From assembly GCF_028009165.1 (NCBI RefSeq), contig NC_079242.1:868001-932000 (forward strand): a DNA stretch of 64,000 bases. Direction: 5' to 3'. A model generated the notes under the pieces. That model had not been told where the DNA came from. It saw only the letters and a program-made list of their open reading frames with translations, and did not search any database. The position numbers and the translations under genes are program-made. Origin of the DNA: Akanthomyces muscarius (taxonomy: Eukaryota > Ascomycota > Sordariomycetes > Hypocreales > Cordycipitaceae). The number at the start of each line of letters is the position of its first letter. The first letter of the stretch is position 1. Of the stretch, positions 22,701 to 35,489 are shown piece by piece.

Positions 22701-24432
22701 CCGAGCCACGCGCAAAGAAACCGTCCGTGGTGGCGGGGTTGCCGTAGAATGCGCTGCCGACGATGAGAGCGATAAAGACGTGACTGGCGACCTGCGCAGA
22801 CTGGGCCGAGATGTCGCCCCAGATGCGCTGGTAGGCGCGCTTCGTGTTGGCCTTGATCTGCATCCAGGTGCTGATGAGGTAGGGCGACTTGGGGCGGACG
22901 TGGCGGGCCTGCATGGCGTTCTTGCGCTCGCGCAGCTGCGCGACGCTCGTCTCCTGGTTGGTGCCGCTAAACTCCTGGTCGTGGGCGTCAATCTCGGCGA
23001 GGAGCGCGCGGTAGTCGGCCGACTGCAGCCAGGCCCTCTCAAAGTCCTCGGGCGTGCGGGGCACCTTGTTGTCGAAGCCGTCGCGCGTCTGGCGCTCGCC
23101 CGGGTTGGTGATGGACGTGAGGAAGTCGCCGGTTGTCTGGCGCGGGGGGCAGTACCAGCCCATCTCCTCAAAGTAGCGCTTGGCCTGGCTGGCCGGGCCG
23201 AAGTAGATCTGGCGGCCCTCGTAGAGCACCGTCGTCTTGTCAAAGAGGTCGTAGATGGCCTGGCTGGCCTGGTAGATGGCGACGGCGCACACGCCGTCGC
23301 CAATCTCCGTCACCATGCGCAGGCTCTGCACAAACTTAAAGGCCGTGGCCGAGTCGAGGCCGCGCGTGCTGTTGTCCCACGCGCTGATGGGCGAGCCGGC
23401 GAGCAGCATCTCGGCGATGCTGACGCGCTTGCGCTCGCCGCCCGACACGCCGCGGACAAAGTCGTCGCCGACTTTGGTGTTGTACGTGTGGCTCAGGCCA
23501 AAGGCCGCCATGACGACCTTGACCATGTACTTGGCGTACTCGGCGCGGGACATGCCCTGGACGCGCTTCTGGGGCGTGCGGACGCTGGCGGCAAACTCGA
23601 GCGTCTGCCCGACGGTGAGATGGGGGAAGTGCTTGTCGACCTCCTGGTTGTACGACGTCTCGCCCTTGAACTCGGCCCGCATCTGCTTCTGCGGGATGCC
23701 GTTGTAGTGGATCTGGGTGTTGTCGCCGAGCTTGAGCCCGTAGAGCTCGCCGCAGATGGACTTGAGCATGGTGCTGCAGCCGGAGCCCGGCCGTCCGAGC
23801 ACGACGAGCAGCTCGCCGGGCTTGAGGATGCCGTTGAAGCCGTGGAGGATCTGCTTGTGCTCCTTCTTGCCGAAGCTGAAGAACTCGCCGAGGCGCAGCG
23901 GCGCCATGAGCAGCGAGCCGACCGTCTTCTGGATCTGGATGGCGTCGCCCGAGCCGAAGACGTTGAGATCACGCCACGACACGCCCGTGTTGGGGCCCGC
24001 GCGGTCCTCCTTGCGCACCTGGCTGACAAAGTGGCGCACCCACTTGCCGAGATCGAAGCTGTCGCTCTGGGGATCGAGCTTGGGGTCGTCGTCGTCGAGG
24101 CCACCGGCGCCGTGGGAGGGCACCTGCTGCAGGCTGGCGACGCTGGAGCGGCGGCGGCTGATGTGGCTGGCGATGCGCATAATCTCTTCGCGGTCGTTGT
24201 CGGCAATCATGGCGTTGGTGTTGCGCCGGCTGAGCGGCGCGACAAGGTCGTCCCGCTCATCCTCGTCCGTGTCGTCGAGCTGCACCGGCTTCTCTACATC
24301 CTGACGAGCGTCAATCTGGCCGGCGGACGGGCCTGGCAGATGCTGCTGCTGCTGCTGCTGCTGGGGCTGGTACTCGAGCGCCGGAGCCAGCTCGACGGGG
24401 CTGCTGTTGTTGTTGGTTTCGTTGGTTGCCAT
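19784..24432 (-). CDS. PDR-type ABC transporter (ABC-G full transporter, CDR1-like)
   Basis: An ATP-driven plasma-membrane exporter of drugs, toxins or lipids, about 1531 aa in (NBD-TMD)x2 order. NBD1 has the PDR-typical altered Walker [10 protein letters not shown] (about 213-221, Cys for Lys) and signature [10 protein letters not shown] (329-338). NBD2 has a normal Walker [10 protein letters not shown] (about 901-909) but a degenerate signature LNVEQRK, and Walker [14 protein letters not shown]. Two exons, 24432-21588 and 21534-19784. The intron uses a GC donor (GCAAGA) and AG acceptor, required to join YVQQQ to [13 protein letters not shown]. The N-terminus is acidic and polar with a seven-Gln run. 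Both membrane halves show the usual six hydrophobic helices. The asymmetric NBD pattern is normal for the fungal PDR family, in which one ATP site is non-hydrolytic. Substrate cannot be told. Confidence 0.96.
24341..24363 (-). repeat. CAG/CTG triplet run encoding polyglutamine
   Basis: Seven to eight consecutive triplets inside the ABC transporter gene encode the Gln run at about residues 24-30, in the disordered N-terminal region. Confidence 0.85.
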
Positions 24433-26101
24433 CTTAAAGGCCCTGGGGAAAGGCTGGCAAGAGCGTGTTGAAAGGAAACCCTTCGTCTACTGGGCACGCG
24501 CACACGAGGATGTGAGGCCGTATGCTGCTGTGCGTTTCTTGTTGTGTACCAAAGGGGTGTTAGTGGGAACGAAAGACATCTACGAGATGCGGTGGGACGG
24601 GCAGGGTATTTCAATCAGTCAACTACGGGTGCATTGGGCCGGGAGGGGTCCGACAAGTCCGGAAGGCGTCTTTTGCGAATTGCTACGCAATGTTTGGTTG
24701 CGCCGAACATGCCTGGCACATTGGGCCACCCTCCATGACAAGTAGAGTTGGTCAAGCTTGGGTAGCTTTGGCCGTGGATCAGGCCATGGGCTTGGCCTGT
24801 CCGTCTGCGGATTTTACGCCCACTTACAAGGCCGGGCACAGCCTTGAGCCCATAAAAAAAACAGACCAGACAAGACCACACTGCCCACGGCCCTTCGGGA
24901 CGGAACTCTGGTACACCCCGTAGGGTTATGCGGAGCGGGCTCATCGCAGAGGTGACGCTGCTAGCTAGTCTAGTCTGGCGAGGTCTAACTAGCTAGCTAT
25001 TTGGTTGCCCAGGCTGCTTCCGGCTAGTGTCTCACGCCAATTCTACTGCTGCTTCTGGTGATGATCGCGCATCTTCCTGGAGACGGAAAAGGCGGCCATG
25101 ACATGTAGGTCGCATCAATTGATTTGCACCGGTGCCTTGCAGCTTTTACCGCCCTGTGCTGCTGTGCATGGCCAACCAGCCTGAGGTGGACTGGATCTGA
25201 AGCTTGCAATTGAGGTTGCATTGTTATGAGCCCATATCTAGATGAACCACATGAGAACAGAGGGCACCCCTGCCCAGCAAGGTCCGGGATGCGGGCCTTT
25301 GGAATGTAAACAGTCCCCTATAAGATGAAGAGTAAGTGGCACAGACGCACAATACGAGACGGATAGAGCAAGCTCTTGTCTACAATCTTTTTTGTCTTGG
25401 AACTGCGTACTGTCCAACGGCTGGCTGACGCCAAACTCTAAAAAAAAGAAGTCCGCCATCAAAACAAACTTTTTCATGCTCTCCCCAGAGCTTCTCCGCC
25501 GGGCTTCACTGCAACCCGACACCCTCTTCTTGTCTTGTCCGTGTCAGCGGGAGAATCCGTACTATCTAGGTCCGCGGGGCAAAGAAAGAATTGGAAATGA
25601 CGTGAGTGTGCATCGCCACCTTTTGGCAACGGCCTTTGTTTTCGTTTTTTTTTGTCTTGGTCCTGGATCTGAAGCGTTATCTTTGTTTTAATTCTCCGCG
25701 TACTCGGAAGTCTCGGGTCCCATCGATTTCTTGGCCGCCACCACTGACTGGTGATGCAATGGCACAGGGAGGAAATGTGCCAGGCCAATGACAAGGTGGA
25801 GAGTTGACTAAAAGCGCCACCAAGTTGACGGTCCAGCCAATTGCTCGTCAGTTTTATGCAGTGTTTTTGTAAGCTTTTTTTTTTCTCTTGCATTTTTACT
25901 GTCAAGCCCTGGCCGCATACAATGACAGATGCCGAGACGACTCGGACGCACACACACACACACCCCTACAAAAAAGTCCATGGAACTATTCGCTTTAGCT
26001 CTCAGCCTCTCCCCTTAAAACTCGCAACTAGCTCCCCTTACGGCAAAAGAAGCGCGAGGGTTAACAGTAAAACGCATGAGACACTATCGTTCAATAGCGT
26101 G
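24433..26101. other. Divergent promoter region, ABC transporter / HET gene
   Basis: A 1.7 kb shared upstream region for the leftward transporter and the rightward HET-domain gene. It holds a (CA)n run at about 25948-25963, T-rich tracts near 25645 and 25870, and no convincing gene. A long promoter is usual for PDR transporters, but I could not assign drug-response elements. Confidence 0.5.
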
Positions 26102-28391
26102 ATGCCTGACAGACCCTGCGGTGCCTGCCACCATCCCCGGCCGCGCGACGGTGGACAGGCATCCGTCATCACCAGCCGCCGGGCCTTGGAAATCTCGTCT
26201 GCATCGTGCGTCATCTGCCGCCTCCTGGCCAGAGGCACCGCGGCGTTTCGTGGATCGCACGGAGGTGGCAGCGGCGGCGGCGAGGCTGCTGCTGTCGGGA
26301 CGGTGACGGAGCCCGACGACGGGTGGCTCCGTATCGACTTTAATCGGGCCACTGTCCGTCCGAGTCTCGAAATCCATATTTTCTCGTCCGGCACAACCCT
26401 CTCTTTATTCAGTCCCAGCAGTGAGTATTTTTCCCTTTTCTTAAAAAAAAAAAACGTCTTCTCGGTGGAGATTGGACGGGAGATTTCCCAGCACCGATAC
26501 CCCGTCAAAAACTCCTACTCCCTATTTACTACCCGGAAACTCCGAACCCGGACAACTTGCCTAAAAAAAGAAATCTAGATCTCCCATCTTGATTTCAAAC
26601 CGCTACTGCCTTTAATATGAATTAATTAACCAACATTACCTTCTTCTTCTCCGCACCCGTCTTCTAGAAACGGGCTGGCCGAACACACTCCTCCCAGACC
26701 TCCCACTGGCCCGGTGCCTCATCCCCGCTAGCACCGCCTCGGCGGAAAGTTATGCATGGGCGCGGAACAAGCTGCTGCGTTGCCAAAGCTTGCATAAAAG
26801 CTGCCGGAAAGTCCGCGATGATTTGCTCCGCGGCGGCGGTAGCAGCCGACCCCGACGCCTCCTCGATATTGGCAGGGAGCCGGTAGCTGGCGACACCATC
26901 CATCTGCACGAGGCTGACCGCGACTATGACGACGCGCAGATGCCGTATGCGGCTCTCAGCCACTGCTGGGGCCGGAGCGCCTTTCTCCAGACTCGTCTGG
27001 CCAACGTCGCCCAGCACAGATCCCCCGGCGGCATCGCGCTGGCGTCGCTGCCCCGGACGTTCCGCGAGGCTGTCGACGCGACCCGCTGGCTCGGGCTGCG
27101 GTATCTCTGGATCGACAGCCTGTGCATCGTGCAGGACGATCCGCGCGACTGGGAGACCGAGTCGGCGCGCATGGCCGCCGTCTACCAGGGCGCCTACCTC
27201 GTGCTGTGCGCGTCCCGCGCGGCCGGCGCCCACGAAGGGCTGTACTCGGACGCCGCGGGCTCGTCTCTATACACGCTGCACGTGGAGACGGTTGAGATTC
27301 CGGCGCAGCAGTCCAGAGAGGTAGAGGCTGTGGCGAAAGTAGCATTCCGTCGTGCATATGCACACATGCCCTCGCCCATGCAGCGACAGCTCCAAGCCGC
27401 GCCCGCATTTCCCACGCTGTCCCGCGGATGGATCTACCAGGAACGCCTCCTCGCGTCACGCGTGCTGCACTACGGCCCGCACGAGCTGCACTGGGAGTGC
27501 ATGGCCGAGTCCGTCTGCCAATGCCGCGACGCAGATGACACCGCACCGCTCACCGTCTCGACAAAGCCACACTTTAGCCGCGAGCACTGGCAGTCGCTCG
27601 TCCATGACGATCCGCACCAGCTGAGCGTCTCCTGGCACCGTCTCGTCGAAGCCTACACGGCGCTGCACCTCTCCTTTGACAAAGACGTTTTCCCCGCGCT
27701 GTCCGGCATCGCCAAGACGTTTCAGAGCGTCACGCGGACCGCCTACCTTGCCGGTCTGTGGCAGAGTTCCCTCATTCTCGATCTTGCATGGCACGCGCAC
27801 ACCTCCTCCGCCTCTCCAAGCACTTTCTTGGAACATGATGACATGCCTCCACCGACATATCGCGCGCCAAGCTGGTCGTGGGCGGCAGTCAGGAGACCTG
27901 TCAAGTTCGTTGAGACGCATCGCGGTGTGGATCCATTTTGCCGCGTCGTCAAGGCCGAGGTGCAGCGCGCCGGCAGCGACCAGACGGGCGAGCTCACGGC
28001 CGGGCACCTCATCCTGGCCGGCTACGCACTCAGCACGCCGGCCAGCTTTCGGCCGCCGCCGGAGGGTTTGCCTGAAAAGTACAGCGCCTGGAATCTGCTG
28101 CAGCTGGCTGTGCTGCAGACGCATGTGGCCAACATATGGGCCGACTACGACTGCCACCTCCACGCCGACTTGCCGCCTACTGTGCTGTGCTTTTTGCTTG
28201 GCGAGTGCGTACCGTCTGGCGCTCTACTTATGCTCATTTTGAAGCCAACATCTACCGATGATGCGGCGGAAAACTACGTATATGGACGCATTGGTATAGT
28301 TCAAGTTTCGAAGCCGCCATCTAGTAAAAGCTCGCTTGAATATTGGCGACAGGTATTTCAACCGGAGCAGCTCGTAGTCAAAATTACATAA
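26102..28391 (+). CDS. HET-domain protein (heterokaryon-incompatibility type)
   Basis: Two exons, 26102-26420 and 26668-28391, encode about 680 aa (donor GTGAGT, acceptor CTTCTAG, frame kept). The N-terminal part has paired cysteines (CGACHH ... CVICRLL) as in many HET proteins. The next section has LPDLPLARC, then KLLRCQSLHKSC and RRLLDIG. The HET domain starts at about residue 198: YAALSHCWG, LPRTFREAVDATRWLGLRY, LWIDSLCIVQDD, WETESARMAAVYQGA, LCASRA. The C-terminal half contains the usual later blocks RGWIYQERLLASRVLHYG and APSWSWAAV. Family members trigger cell death after fusion of unlike strains or in response to signals; many have no tested role. It ends about 100 bp from the convergent aminopeptidase gene. 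The intron is long (247 bp), so the model is good but not certain. Confidence 0.88.
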
Positions 28392-28492
28392 TTGGCCTGT
28401 AGAGCGTTGATTTTTACTTGTTTGAATCGTAGACGTCCTATATATATGGCTACTTGTATGCTTCATACACTGCGTCATGTGGTATCTATAAT

Positions 28493-31400
28493 TTAAGAAA
28501 GGTATCCGTTCTCCTTAACCCACGCCGCGACATCTTCGCCATCACGCTCGATCCAAGCGATTCTGGCGCGGATGATATCCTTCATCTGGTTGAGAGTCTG
28601 GTCAAAGGCGCTCGTGTCCTTGTCGGCAAAGAAGGCCTCGATCTTGGCTAGCTGCTCAGCCTTGGTGGCACCACCGGTAGTAACGCCAACAAGACCACCG
28701 AGCAGCGATGGGTTGTCACCAATATTCTTCAGGATTAGGTCCCAGTTGCTGGTGAGATACTCAAAGATGGCCTCGATTCCTCGAGGGTGGGCGCGGAAGC
28801 CTCCAAGAGCTGATGTGCAGTCCTGGTTCCTGATATCAGGGCCAAAGACCATAGCCAAGCCACGCTTGATGACCTCGGGATCCTCGACACGGCCGAAACA
28901 TCTCAGAATCGTATTGCGCTCGTTGCTGTTGCTGGAGGTTCGGTAGACCTCAACCAGCTGGTCGAACTCCTTTGCACCTCCGTGCTTCAAATTCAAAGTG
29001 AAGACAGAAGCACGCAGGTTGGGGTGGATAGCCGTCTTGTCCCCGGTGACGTACTTGGCGAACATATCCTGGGCAGCTTGGATGATCTTCTCGTCGCCGC
29101 TGCCTCCGGCAGAAGCGAACATCAGAGTCTTGAACTGCTCTTCGTTGTGGGTATCAGTCTCCTTGAACTCCCAGCCCAGGGCATGCGCCTTGGGGCTGAC
29201 GAGTCCTCTGCGGAACTTCTTCAGACCATCACGAACGACCTTGTCCTCGAAGAGCCAGGCACCTTCAATGCCTGACAGTCGGCCCAGAATCTCGCTCCAG
29301 ACAACATACTCGGTCTCAGAGTCAAAGCCCTTGAGCAAGTTCAGAATGCCGCTGGACTTTTGGTAGCCGGCAATGGCCAGCGAGGCGGCGTCGGCAATCA
29401 TGCCAGCTCTGTCCTCAACAGTAAGAAGGCCTGCCTTGGCCGCCTCACCCAGCTTGCGTAGTCGCTCGGGCGAATAAGCTGTGCGGTACAGGCTGGTGTG
29501 GTTGGCATTCAGCTTGAAGAAATCATCCGCAGGAATATCGAACTGGGTCGTTCTCCCAGTGAGAGTTGCGGCATTCTCAACACCATCCTTGGTACGGAGA
29601 CCCAGGAAGACGGGGTAGAGGACCTTGTCCTCCTCGGGTTTGACGTCGCCTGTGCGGAGGAATCGGTTCTGGGTTACCTCAGCTGTAGAGCCGTTCTCGG
29701 TGACGGTGACGACAGGATATCCCATCTCTTTGGTCCAAACACCCATGACCTCGGAAACAGGTTTGCCGCTAGCAGCAGCCAGCGAGGCCCAGAGGTCACC
29801 AGTCTCGGTGTTGCCGTACGCGTGCTTCTTCAGGTACTGGCGAACACCCTCGAGAAACTTGTCCTCGCCAAGGTAGGTGGAAATCATGCGAAGAACAGCA
29901 GAACCCTTGGAGTAGGAAATGGAGTCGAAAATCTGCGCAATCTCATCAGCGCACTTGACAGGGACCTCGACCGGGTGGCTGCTGCGAAGAGAATCAAGTC
30001 CCAGAGCGGACTGCAGGTTGTCGACGACATACTCCTCCCAGACCTTCCACTCGGGGAAGAAGGCATTGGAAGAGTACCAGGAGACCCAGGTGGCGAAGCC
30101 CTCATTGAGCCAGAGACCATCCCACCAGTCCATGGTGACGAGGTTACCGAACCACTGATGGGCGAGCTCGTGCTGAACAACTTCGGCAACTCGGATCTTG
30201 GTGTTGACGCTGGTCTCCTTCTCGTCAAGCAAAAGGTCAACGACGCGGTAGGTAACGAGGCCCCAGTTCTCCATGGCACCGGCGGAGAAGTCGGGAATGG
30301 CGACCTGGTCCATCTTGGGAAGAGGGAAGTCGATGCCAAAGGTCTTTTCGTAGAAAGGCAGGGTCTTGGCAGCGAGGTCGAGGGAGAAGCGGCCGTGCTC
30401 AATGTCCTCGCTAGGGGGGGCGTAGACACGAATGGGGATGCGGTGAGCGGTTGTCTCAATGTAGTTGAGCTCACCGACGACAAATGCGAGCAGGTAGGTG
30501 GACATGAGAGGGGATGTGTTGAAGTGAACAGCCTTCTTGGCGCCGACCTCGGTCTCGTTCTTGACGTCCATGTTGCTGAGACAGGTCAGGTGCTTGTCGG
30601 CGATGAGATGGACGGTGAATTTGGCCTTCAGGGAAGGCTCGTCGAAGCAAGGAAAGGCTCTGCGGGCATCTGTGGGCTCCATTTGGGTGACGGCGAGAAC
30701 ACCCTCGGAGCCATCCTTGTTCTTGAAAGTAGAGCGGTAGAAACCTGCCATCTTGTCGTTGAGGATACCGGTGAACTTGATCTCGAGCTGGGCCTTGGAG
30801 CCCTTGGCGAGGGTGCCCTGGAAGTCAAACTTGGTGACTTGCTTCTTCTCGTCGGTGGTGACGGTGGCGTTGTCGCTGTTGCACTGCGTTGGCAAGTGTC
30901 TTCTTCACAGGGCTACTTAGGGCAGTGTCGACTTACCTGACAAGCTGGCCATTGGCGGTAATCTTGCTAGAGTGGATGGTGATCTCGAGGGTGTGAAGGG
31001 AGATGGAGCTCGAGTCCTCGGCAACATCGAGGTCGACAGTGACAGTACCATCATACTTGAAGTTGGTGAAGTCGGGCTCGAGGGTCAGGTCGTAGTGCGT
31101 AGGGACGACATTGGCGGGGAGGAGCTCGCGACCCTTGGTCGGGTCCTCCTTGACGCCGCCGTGGACGAGGCCGGACTGAGTTCTGCACATGTTGTTTCGG
31201 CGGAAAGAGCAGTGTTGAGTCTGGCTGGTGTGTAGATGTTGAGATTTCGAGCCAGCCTGGAGGGAGCGAGCTATCGAAAGGGCAGACGAGGGACGCTGAC
31301 GGGATAATATACTGGACAGCTGTCAGCAGGAACTTCTGGAATTCAGGCCAGGCGGTGGGGTGACGAGAGCCTATGTGGAAGGTGGCGGTGGATGTGTGTA

Positions 31401-32018
31401 AATGCTAGTGGGATGGCGGGGTTGCACGACCACGCCCTGAAGAAACAGAGGGCTGGGATGTGGTATGTGGAGGGGCAGATGCAGACGTAGACAGTGAGTG
31501 GATCGCCATTTTCTTGCTGGATGCATGAGCCTGGTACCAGGCTGGTGCCCAATCGGTGCTACCTCTTGACGACAGCACCAGACATGCACTGCCGTGACTG
31601 CCCACCTCAATTGGCTGTATGTAATGGGATCCAGCACCTCGACAGACTGCAAGGCTAGCATCCTACCTAGGTGCCGGCAGTGACTCAGTAAGCCACTAGC
31701 TTCATGCAGCTAGCACATCCGTACCTCAATAAGGGACGCGCTGAATAGGTAGGTACCTAGTGCTAGGAAAGGGACTGGCACACGGCGTAGAAATGAAAGG
31801 GTCTCCGGTGGCTTGCACACTTACGCCGACGACTGCTGCCTCCCAGCGCTGAGGCTGTAGAAGCGTCCTGATGCCGTTGGCACCCGCTGAGCCGCAGCTC
31901 TGACAACGGCTCCTGTCCTGTAGACCCTGTGCAGCGACGACGGCCACGACAGCGACGACGACGCACTCTGCGCCGCCAATCGTATCGACTGCATCCAATT
32001 GCTTGCCACGGAAGCCAT
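28493..32018 (-). CDS. M1 zinc aminopeptidase (Ape2/Aap1-like), probable dual start
   Basis: Removes N-terminal residues from peptides. The core has exons 31190 or 31182 to 30937 and 30899-28493. The gluzincin signature is complete: GAMEN (about 292-296 in the short form), HELAH (328-332) and the third zinc ligand Glu in WLNEGFATW (351). Two 5' ends are plausible. The short form starts at Met31190 (MCRTQSG), 886 aa, cytosolic. The long form has an upstream exon 32018-31825 that begins MASVASNWMQSIRLAAQ, is rich in Arg and Ser without acidic residues, and carries a presequence-type site GRFYSLSAG. Its GTAAGT donor joins in frame to the AG at 31184-31183, inside the ATGTGCAG of the short start, giving 948 aa with a mitochondrial presequence. 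The intron of about 640 bp is unusually long and could hold the second promoter. The core is certain; the two isoforms are inference. Confidence 0.93.
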
Positions 32019-32433
32019 GGCGAATTGTTGCAGCTAGGCCAATCGGAGGGAATTCGTGTACGGGACGTCGCAAACGAACCCAAAAGGAGGCGCAGAGCCT
32101 GCGTCGCGGCTCAGGGCCGCTGCCAGCAAATGAGGCACGTGACGCTCCCTCGTTCACTTGCCTGCGCGTTGCCGACACAAGTGGGACGTGCAACTAAACC
32201 ACTGATGGGGTCACCTTTAGTCCGGGTACGATCTCCGCATCGCAAAACTCTTCGGGTCACGGCATTCTTCTTGTCCGGATGGGACCGAATTAAGGCGTGA
32301 TCGTGCGTTTTGACTGTGAACGGAGTAGACTTCATCATGTAGCCCACCAAGCCGAATGCCTCATTCGCAGCACGAATTCCATGGCCAATTTCAGCTTCCA
32401 GAAAACTTTTCTAATATACACTCCAACATTATC
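32019..32433. other. Intergenic spacer
   Basis: Upstream region of the aminopeptidase long form and 3' flank of the Zn2Cys6 regulator gene. No gene recognised. Confidence 0.5.
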
Positions 32434-35021
32434 CTAGAAAATTATATCACCACCATTCCACATATTTTGATACGCAAAATCAACAGGCAACGCATCAACG
32501 GCATTCGTACTGTGCTCCGAATCGAACTCGGGCGTGGTCAACACGCCGTCCGTCGTGTGAATGGACGCGTCATTGGAAATGTACTGTCCCAGAGAGTCCA
32601 AGTCTCGCCATGAAAATCCATTCAGCGCATCCAGTCCAATGCCCCCTTGCAAGCCGCTGTCAAACCCTTCTTGGGGTCCGGGCAGTGACTGCTCAGGCGG
32701 GATGTTTGGCGCGGGCTGAGCTGCTTGGCTGTTGTCATGCTTCTGGCCCCTTTTGCTTGATCGCTTCCTCCACAGCAAGCGCAGCGATCTCGCGTATCGG
32801 TGACCAATGCTCTGCGTGCTGCTGGATGTCTTTTGCAGCTGCGCAATAGTTCCAAGGATTGCGCGCCTCACGCCAGTAATGCCTTCGTTGCTAATCGCGC
32901 CAGCGCTCCAGGCCTACTACTGTTAGCTTACGGCGTAGCGAGGAGGTTATACAAACATGCCTTGAAGAGGAAAACAGCTGCGTAAATTACAAACAGCGAA
33001 TACTTGAGCGGCATGTATTTCAAGCCTGCCACTGGGTCGATGAAGCTGTTCAGGATGCTGAGAAGGGAATTCGCAGCGTCGATCGACTCGTAGATGAAGC
33101 GGGCGTCCGGCGCCGCGGCCAGGTCTGCAAACAACGGGCCCGTGGTGTGGCTTTTATTGGCTTTGCGTGTCTTTGCCGCGGCTCTGTTCATGGTTGCCTG
33201 GAACGCGAATGCATTGATGTATAGCCGTAAAAAGTCGTACGACAGGATCAGGGATGCTTTGACGTGAGGTGTAACTGCACAAGGAGTGTTAAAAGTCATT
33301 TCAGGAGTAAGAGGGTACAGACTCACAACTAAAGCTTCCCCATGTCATCTTCCACTTCCTCAAGACAGCGGCAAAGTCGTCCTACTTAAATCAGCTAGAG
33401 TTGAAGTTAATTGTAGAATTAATGTACTCACAATATACCGCACATATTCACCACCAACATACAACTGTTCGCGGTGGCTCGTCGACGAGTATAAAATATC
33501 ATGAGCATTGCTGAACAATTGGGTCAGTTCCAACTGCGCCTGGAACAGCAGGCCCATATTATCCGGTCCCAGCTGCTGTGATTGCAGCGAAGGAAAGTCG
33601 ACAGCGCGCAGATTCGATGCAGGCCCAGGTCCACGGGACCAAAATCCCTTCCCAAGACGGATAGACACTTGGCGATCACTCATGTAGCAAGCTTGCAGTG
33701 AAGGTCAGCTTAAATCCCACCAGTGTTGGCGACAATGGACTTACCAGCCCAGGCAATCTTTTTGCGGCTAAAGCTCTCTGACGGACTCTCTGGAGGGTCC
33801 TGCAACCCCGTCTGCTCCATCCTCTGCAGGTAGCCAAGTCGAATAGCAACGCCGACCAGCATCCAGGCGCCATAGTCTTCTTTTCCGCAGCCAATGGATG
33901 ATATCTCATGTGGCGGTTGAGGTGCCCACTCGGCAAGGATTAGCAGCGCCTCCACGGCTCCGACAGTGGTGACGCCACCATAGATAAGCGGCGACAGGAG
34001 ACTTTCCATGTGCCGCGAGCAGGCTTCGTGAGCCCTTTGCCACGAGGGCTCCTCTTTTGATGCGACTGTGAGGACTGCCGTGAGTACATGGGGCTCCTTC
34101 TCAATCCATTCTGAAATGTGGCCGTCAAAGATGGACTTGTACACTATTGGGAAGAATGGATGGAAATTCTCGTGATAACTGAATAGACAGATGTCAGTTG
34201 CCAGTCAACCGCGGGAGCTCCTAGCAGACTTACTGTTGTATCAAAGCCGCAGCATCGGCAAAGCCCAACGCGCCATCGGATATGGGCGGATATCGAAGAT
34301 TGGTGTCGCGAGGAGCTTGCCTCGAATTCGCTGTCCGCGCCGGCATTGATTCTTTGTCATGATTTCCTGGCTCCAAGTCGGCCACCTGTGCAAGCAGATC
34401 CAGCGCATCGGAGGGGTTAAGAAGGTCTGCAGAGGCGAGGTGGCCCTCGAGGGCGACAGAGCTGCGGCGCGACGCCGACTGCGAGGCGTCGGTCCGAGAT
34501 GCTGAGCCGTCGCCGGTCCAAGATGGATCCTGGTGCTGCGCAGCACCACCATGCGGCCATGCATCCATGCCATGGCCATCGCGGGCCGACGTCTGGCGCA
34601 CAGGCGTTTGCAGCGGCCCGGCTGCGATGGCGGTGCCGCTTCCACCACCGGCAGCGCTGGCTCCTGCTTCACCGAGGTTCTTTTTCTTGCGCACGCGGCG
34701 GCCGCCACGGCGCGAGGTGGCGAGTACACACTCGCGCTTCTCTTCAATGCATCGCTGGCAGGGCGGAGTACCAGGTGAGCCCGTAGAGTCCCTACATTGT
34801 TTGCAATAAGAACATGGTCGATGGTAGGCATGTCCGGGCTGTGAGACTAGACAGGCGCTGGCTGTTGCGCGGTAGCTTCAGTGAGAAAGAAGCGCGTCCG
34901 CACGCAGACAGCACTAATGCGGCGAGATGAGCAGGGTGGCTTACAGATCACATCTTGTCTTTCTCGACCGGCAAGATATACATGCGCGAGACACACGCTT
35001 CCCTTTGCTGGGGTGGGTCAT
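32434..35021 (-). CDS. Zn2Cys6 transcription factor with fungal-specific TF domain
   Basis: Seven exons (35021-34945, 34791-34234, 34178-33745, 33691-33432, 33381-33327, 33274-32961, 32913-32434) encode about 725 aa. The binuclear zinc cluster is split by intron 1: RACISCRSRKTRCDL then DSTGSPGTPPCQRC and EKREC give Cys14, 17, 24, 37, 40 and 47 in correct spacing, followed by the basic stretch RRGGRRVRKKK. The middle homology region starts at YHENFHPFFPIVYKSIF and continues through WMLVGVAIRLGY and WFSxGPG-like blocks to HVKASLILSYDFLRLYINAFAFQA. The last intron again needs a GC donor (GCATGT) to join LFK to AWSAGAISNEG in frame. A nuclear DNA-binding regulator. It is the nearest regulator to the SDR, gluconokinase and MFS genes on its right and may control them. 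Confidence 0.9.
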
Positions 35022-35489
35022 GTCGGTTACTGTTTGACTCTGGTTATCGCGAGATGGCCGAGATGGCTACCTATAAAATGGGGTTTGGAGGAGGCAAGTT
35101 CTGTGGGGGGCAAAAGCCGACCAGAGACTTTTGGGGCGATGGGAGGGAGCTAGGTAGAGCCTAGAGAGCAGTCTGCTGGGGAAAAGTACGGGGGCCGTTG
35201 CTACCTAGCTGCGCCGGTAGGCCAGGTGTGCCCATCAGGCCATGTGCCAGCTGTGTGGCGCTCGCCGTCTAACTCAGTACAGTAGGTGCAGCGCTGAGCT
35301 GTACCCGGAAGCAACAGAAGCCGGGGCGGGGAGCTGCGGCAAATGCCATCACCAAGCCATCACATCACCAGGACCAGCGCAGGCACGGTATTGTTGTCTG
35401 TACGACATTATTCATTTCGTATTCACGTCATTTCTGTAACTTCAAGCCAATTTCTCTAGTACGTGTACTCCGAAAGGCAGTCTAACCCT
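35022..35489. other. Intergenic spacer
   Basis: Upstream region of the regulator gene and 3' flank of the SDR gene. Short plus-strand frames have no recognisable content. Confidence 0.5.

Noticed and set aside
22591..24471. 626-codon open frame on the plus strand
   Set aside because: It lies antisense to the ABC transporter gene, is Ala/Val/Gly/Arg/Leu-rich, and has no domain. It is a by-product of GC-rich third positions in the real gene.
29498..30940. 480-codon open frame opposite the aminopeptidase gene
   Set aside because: Antisense shadow of a well-conserved M1 peptidase; no motif of its own.
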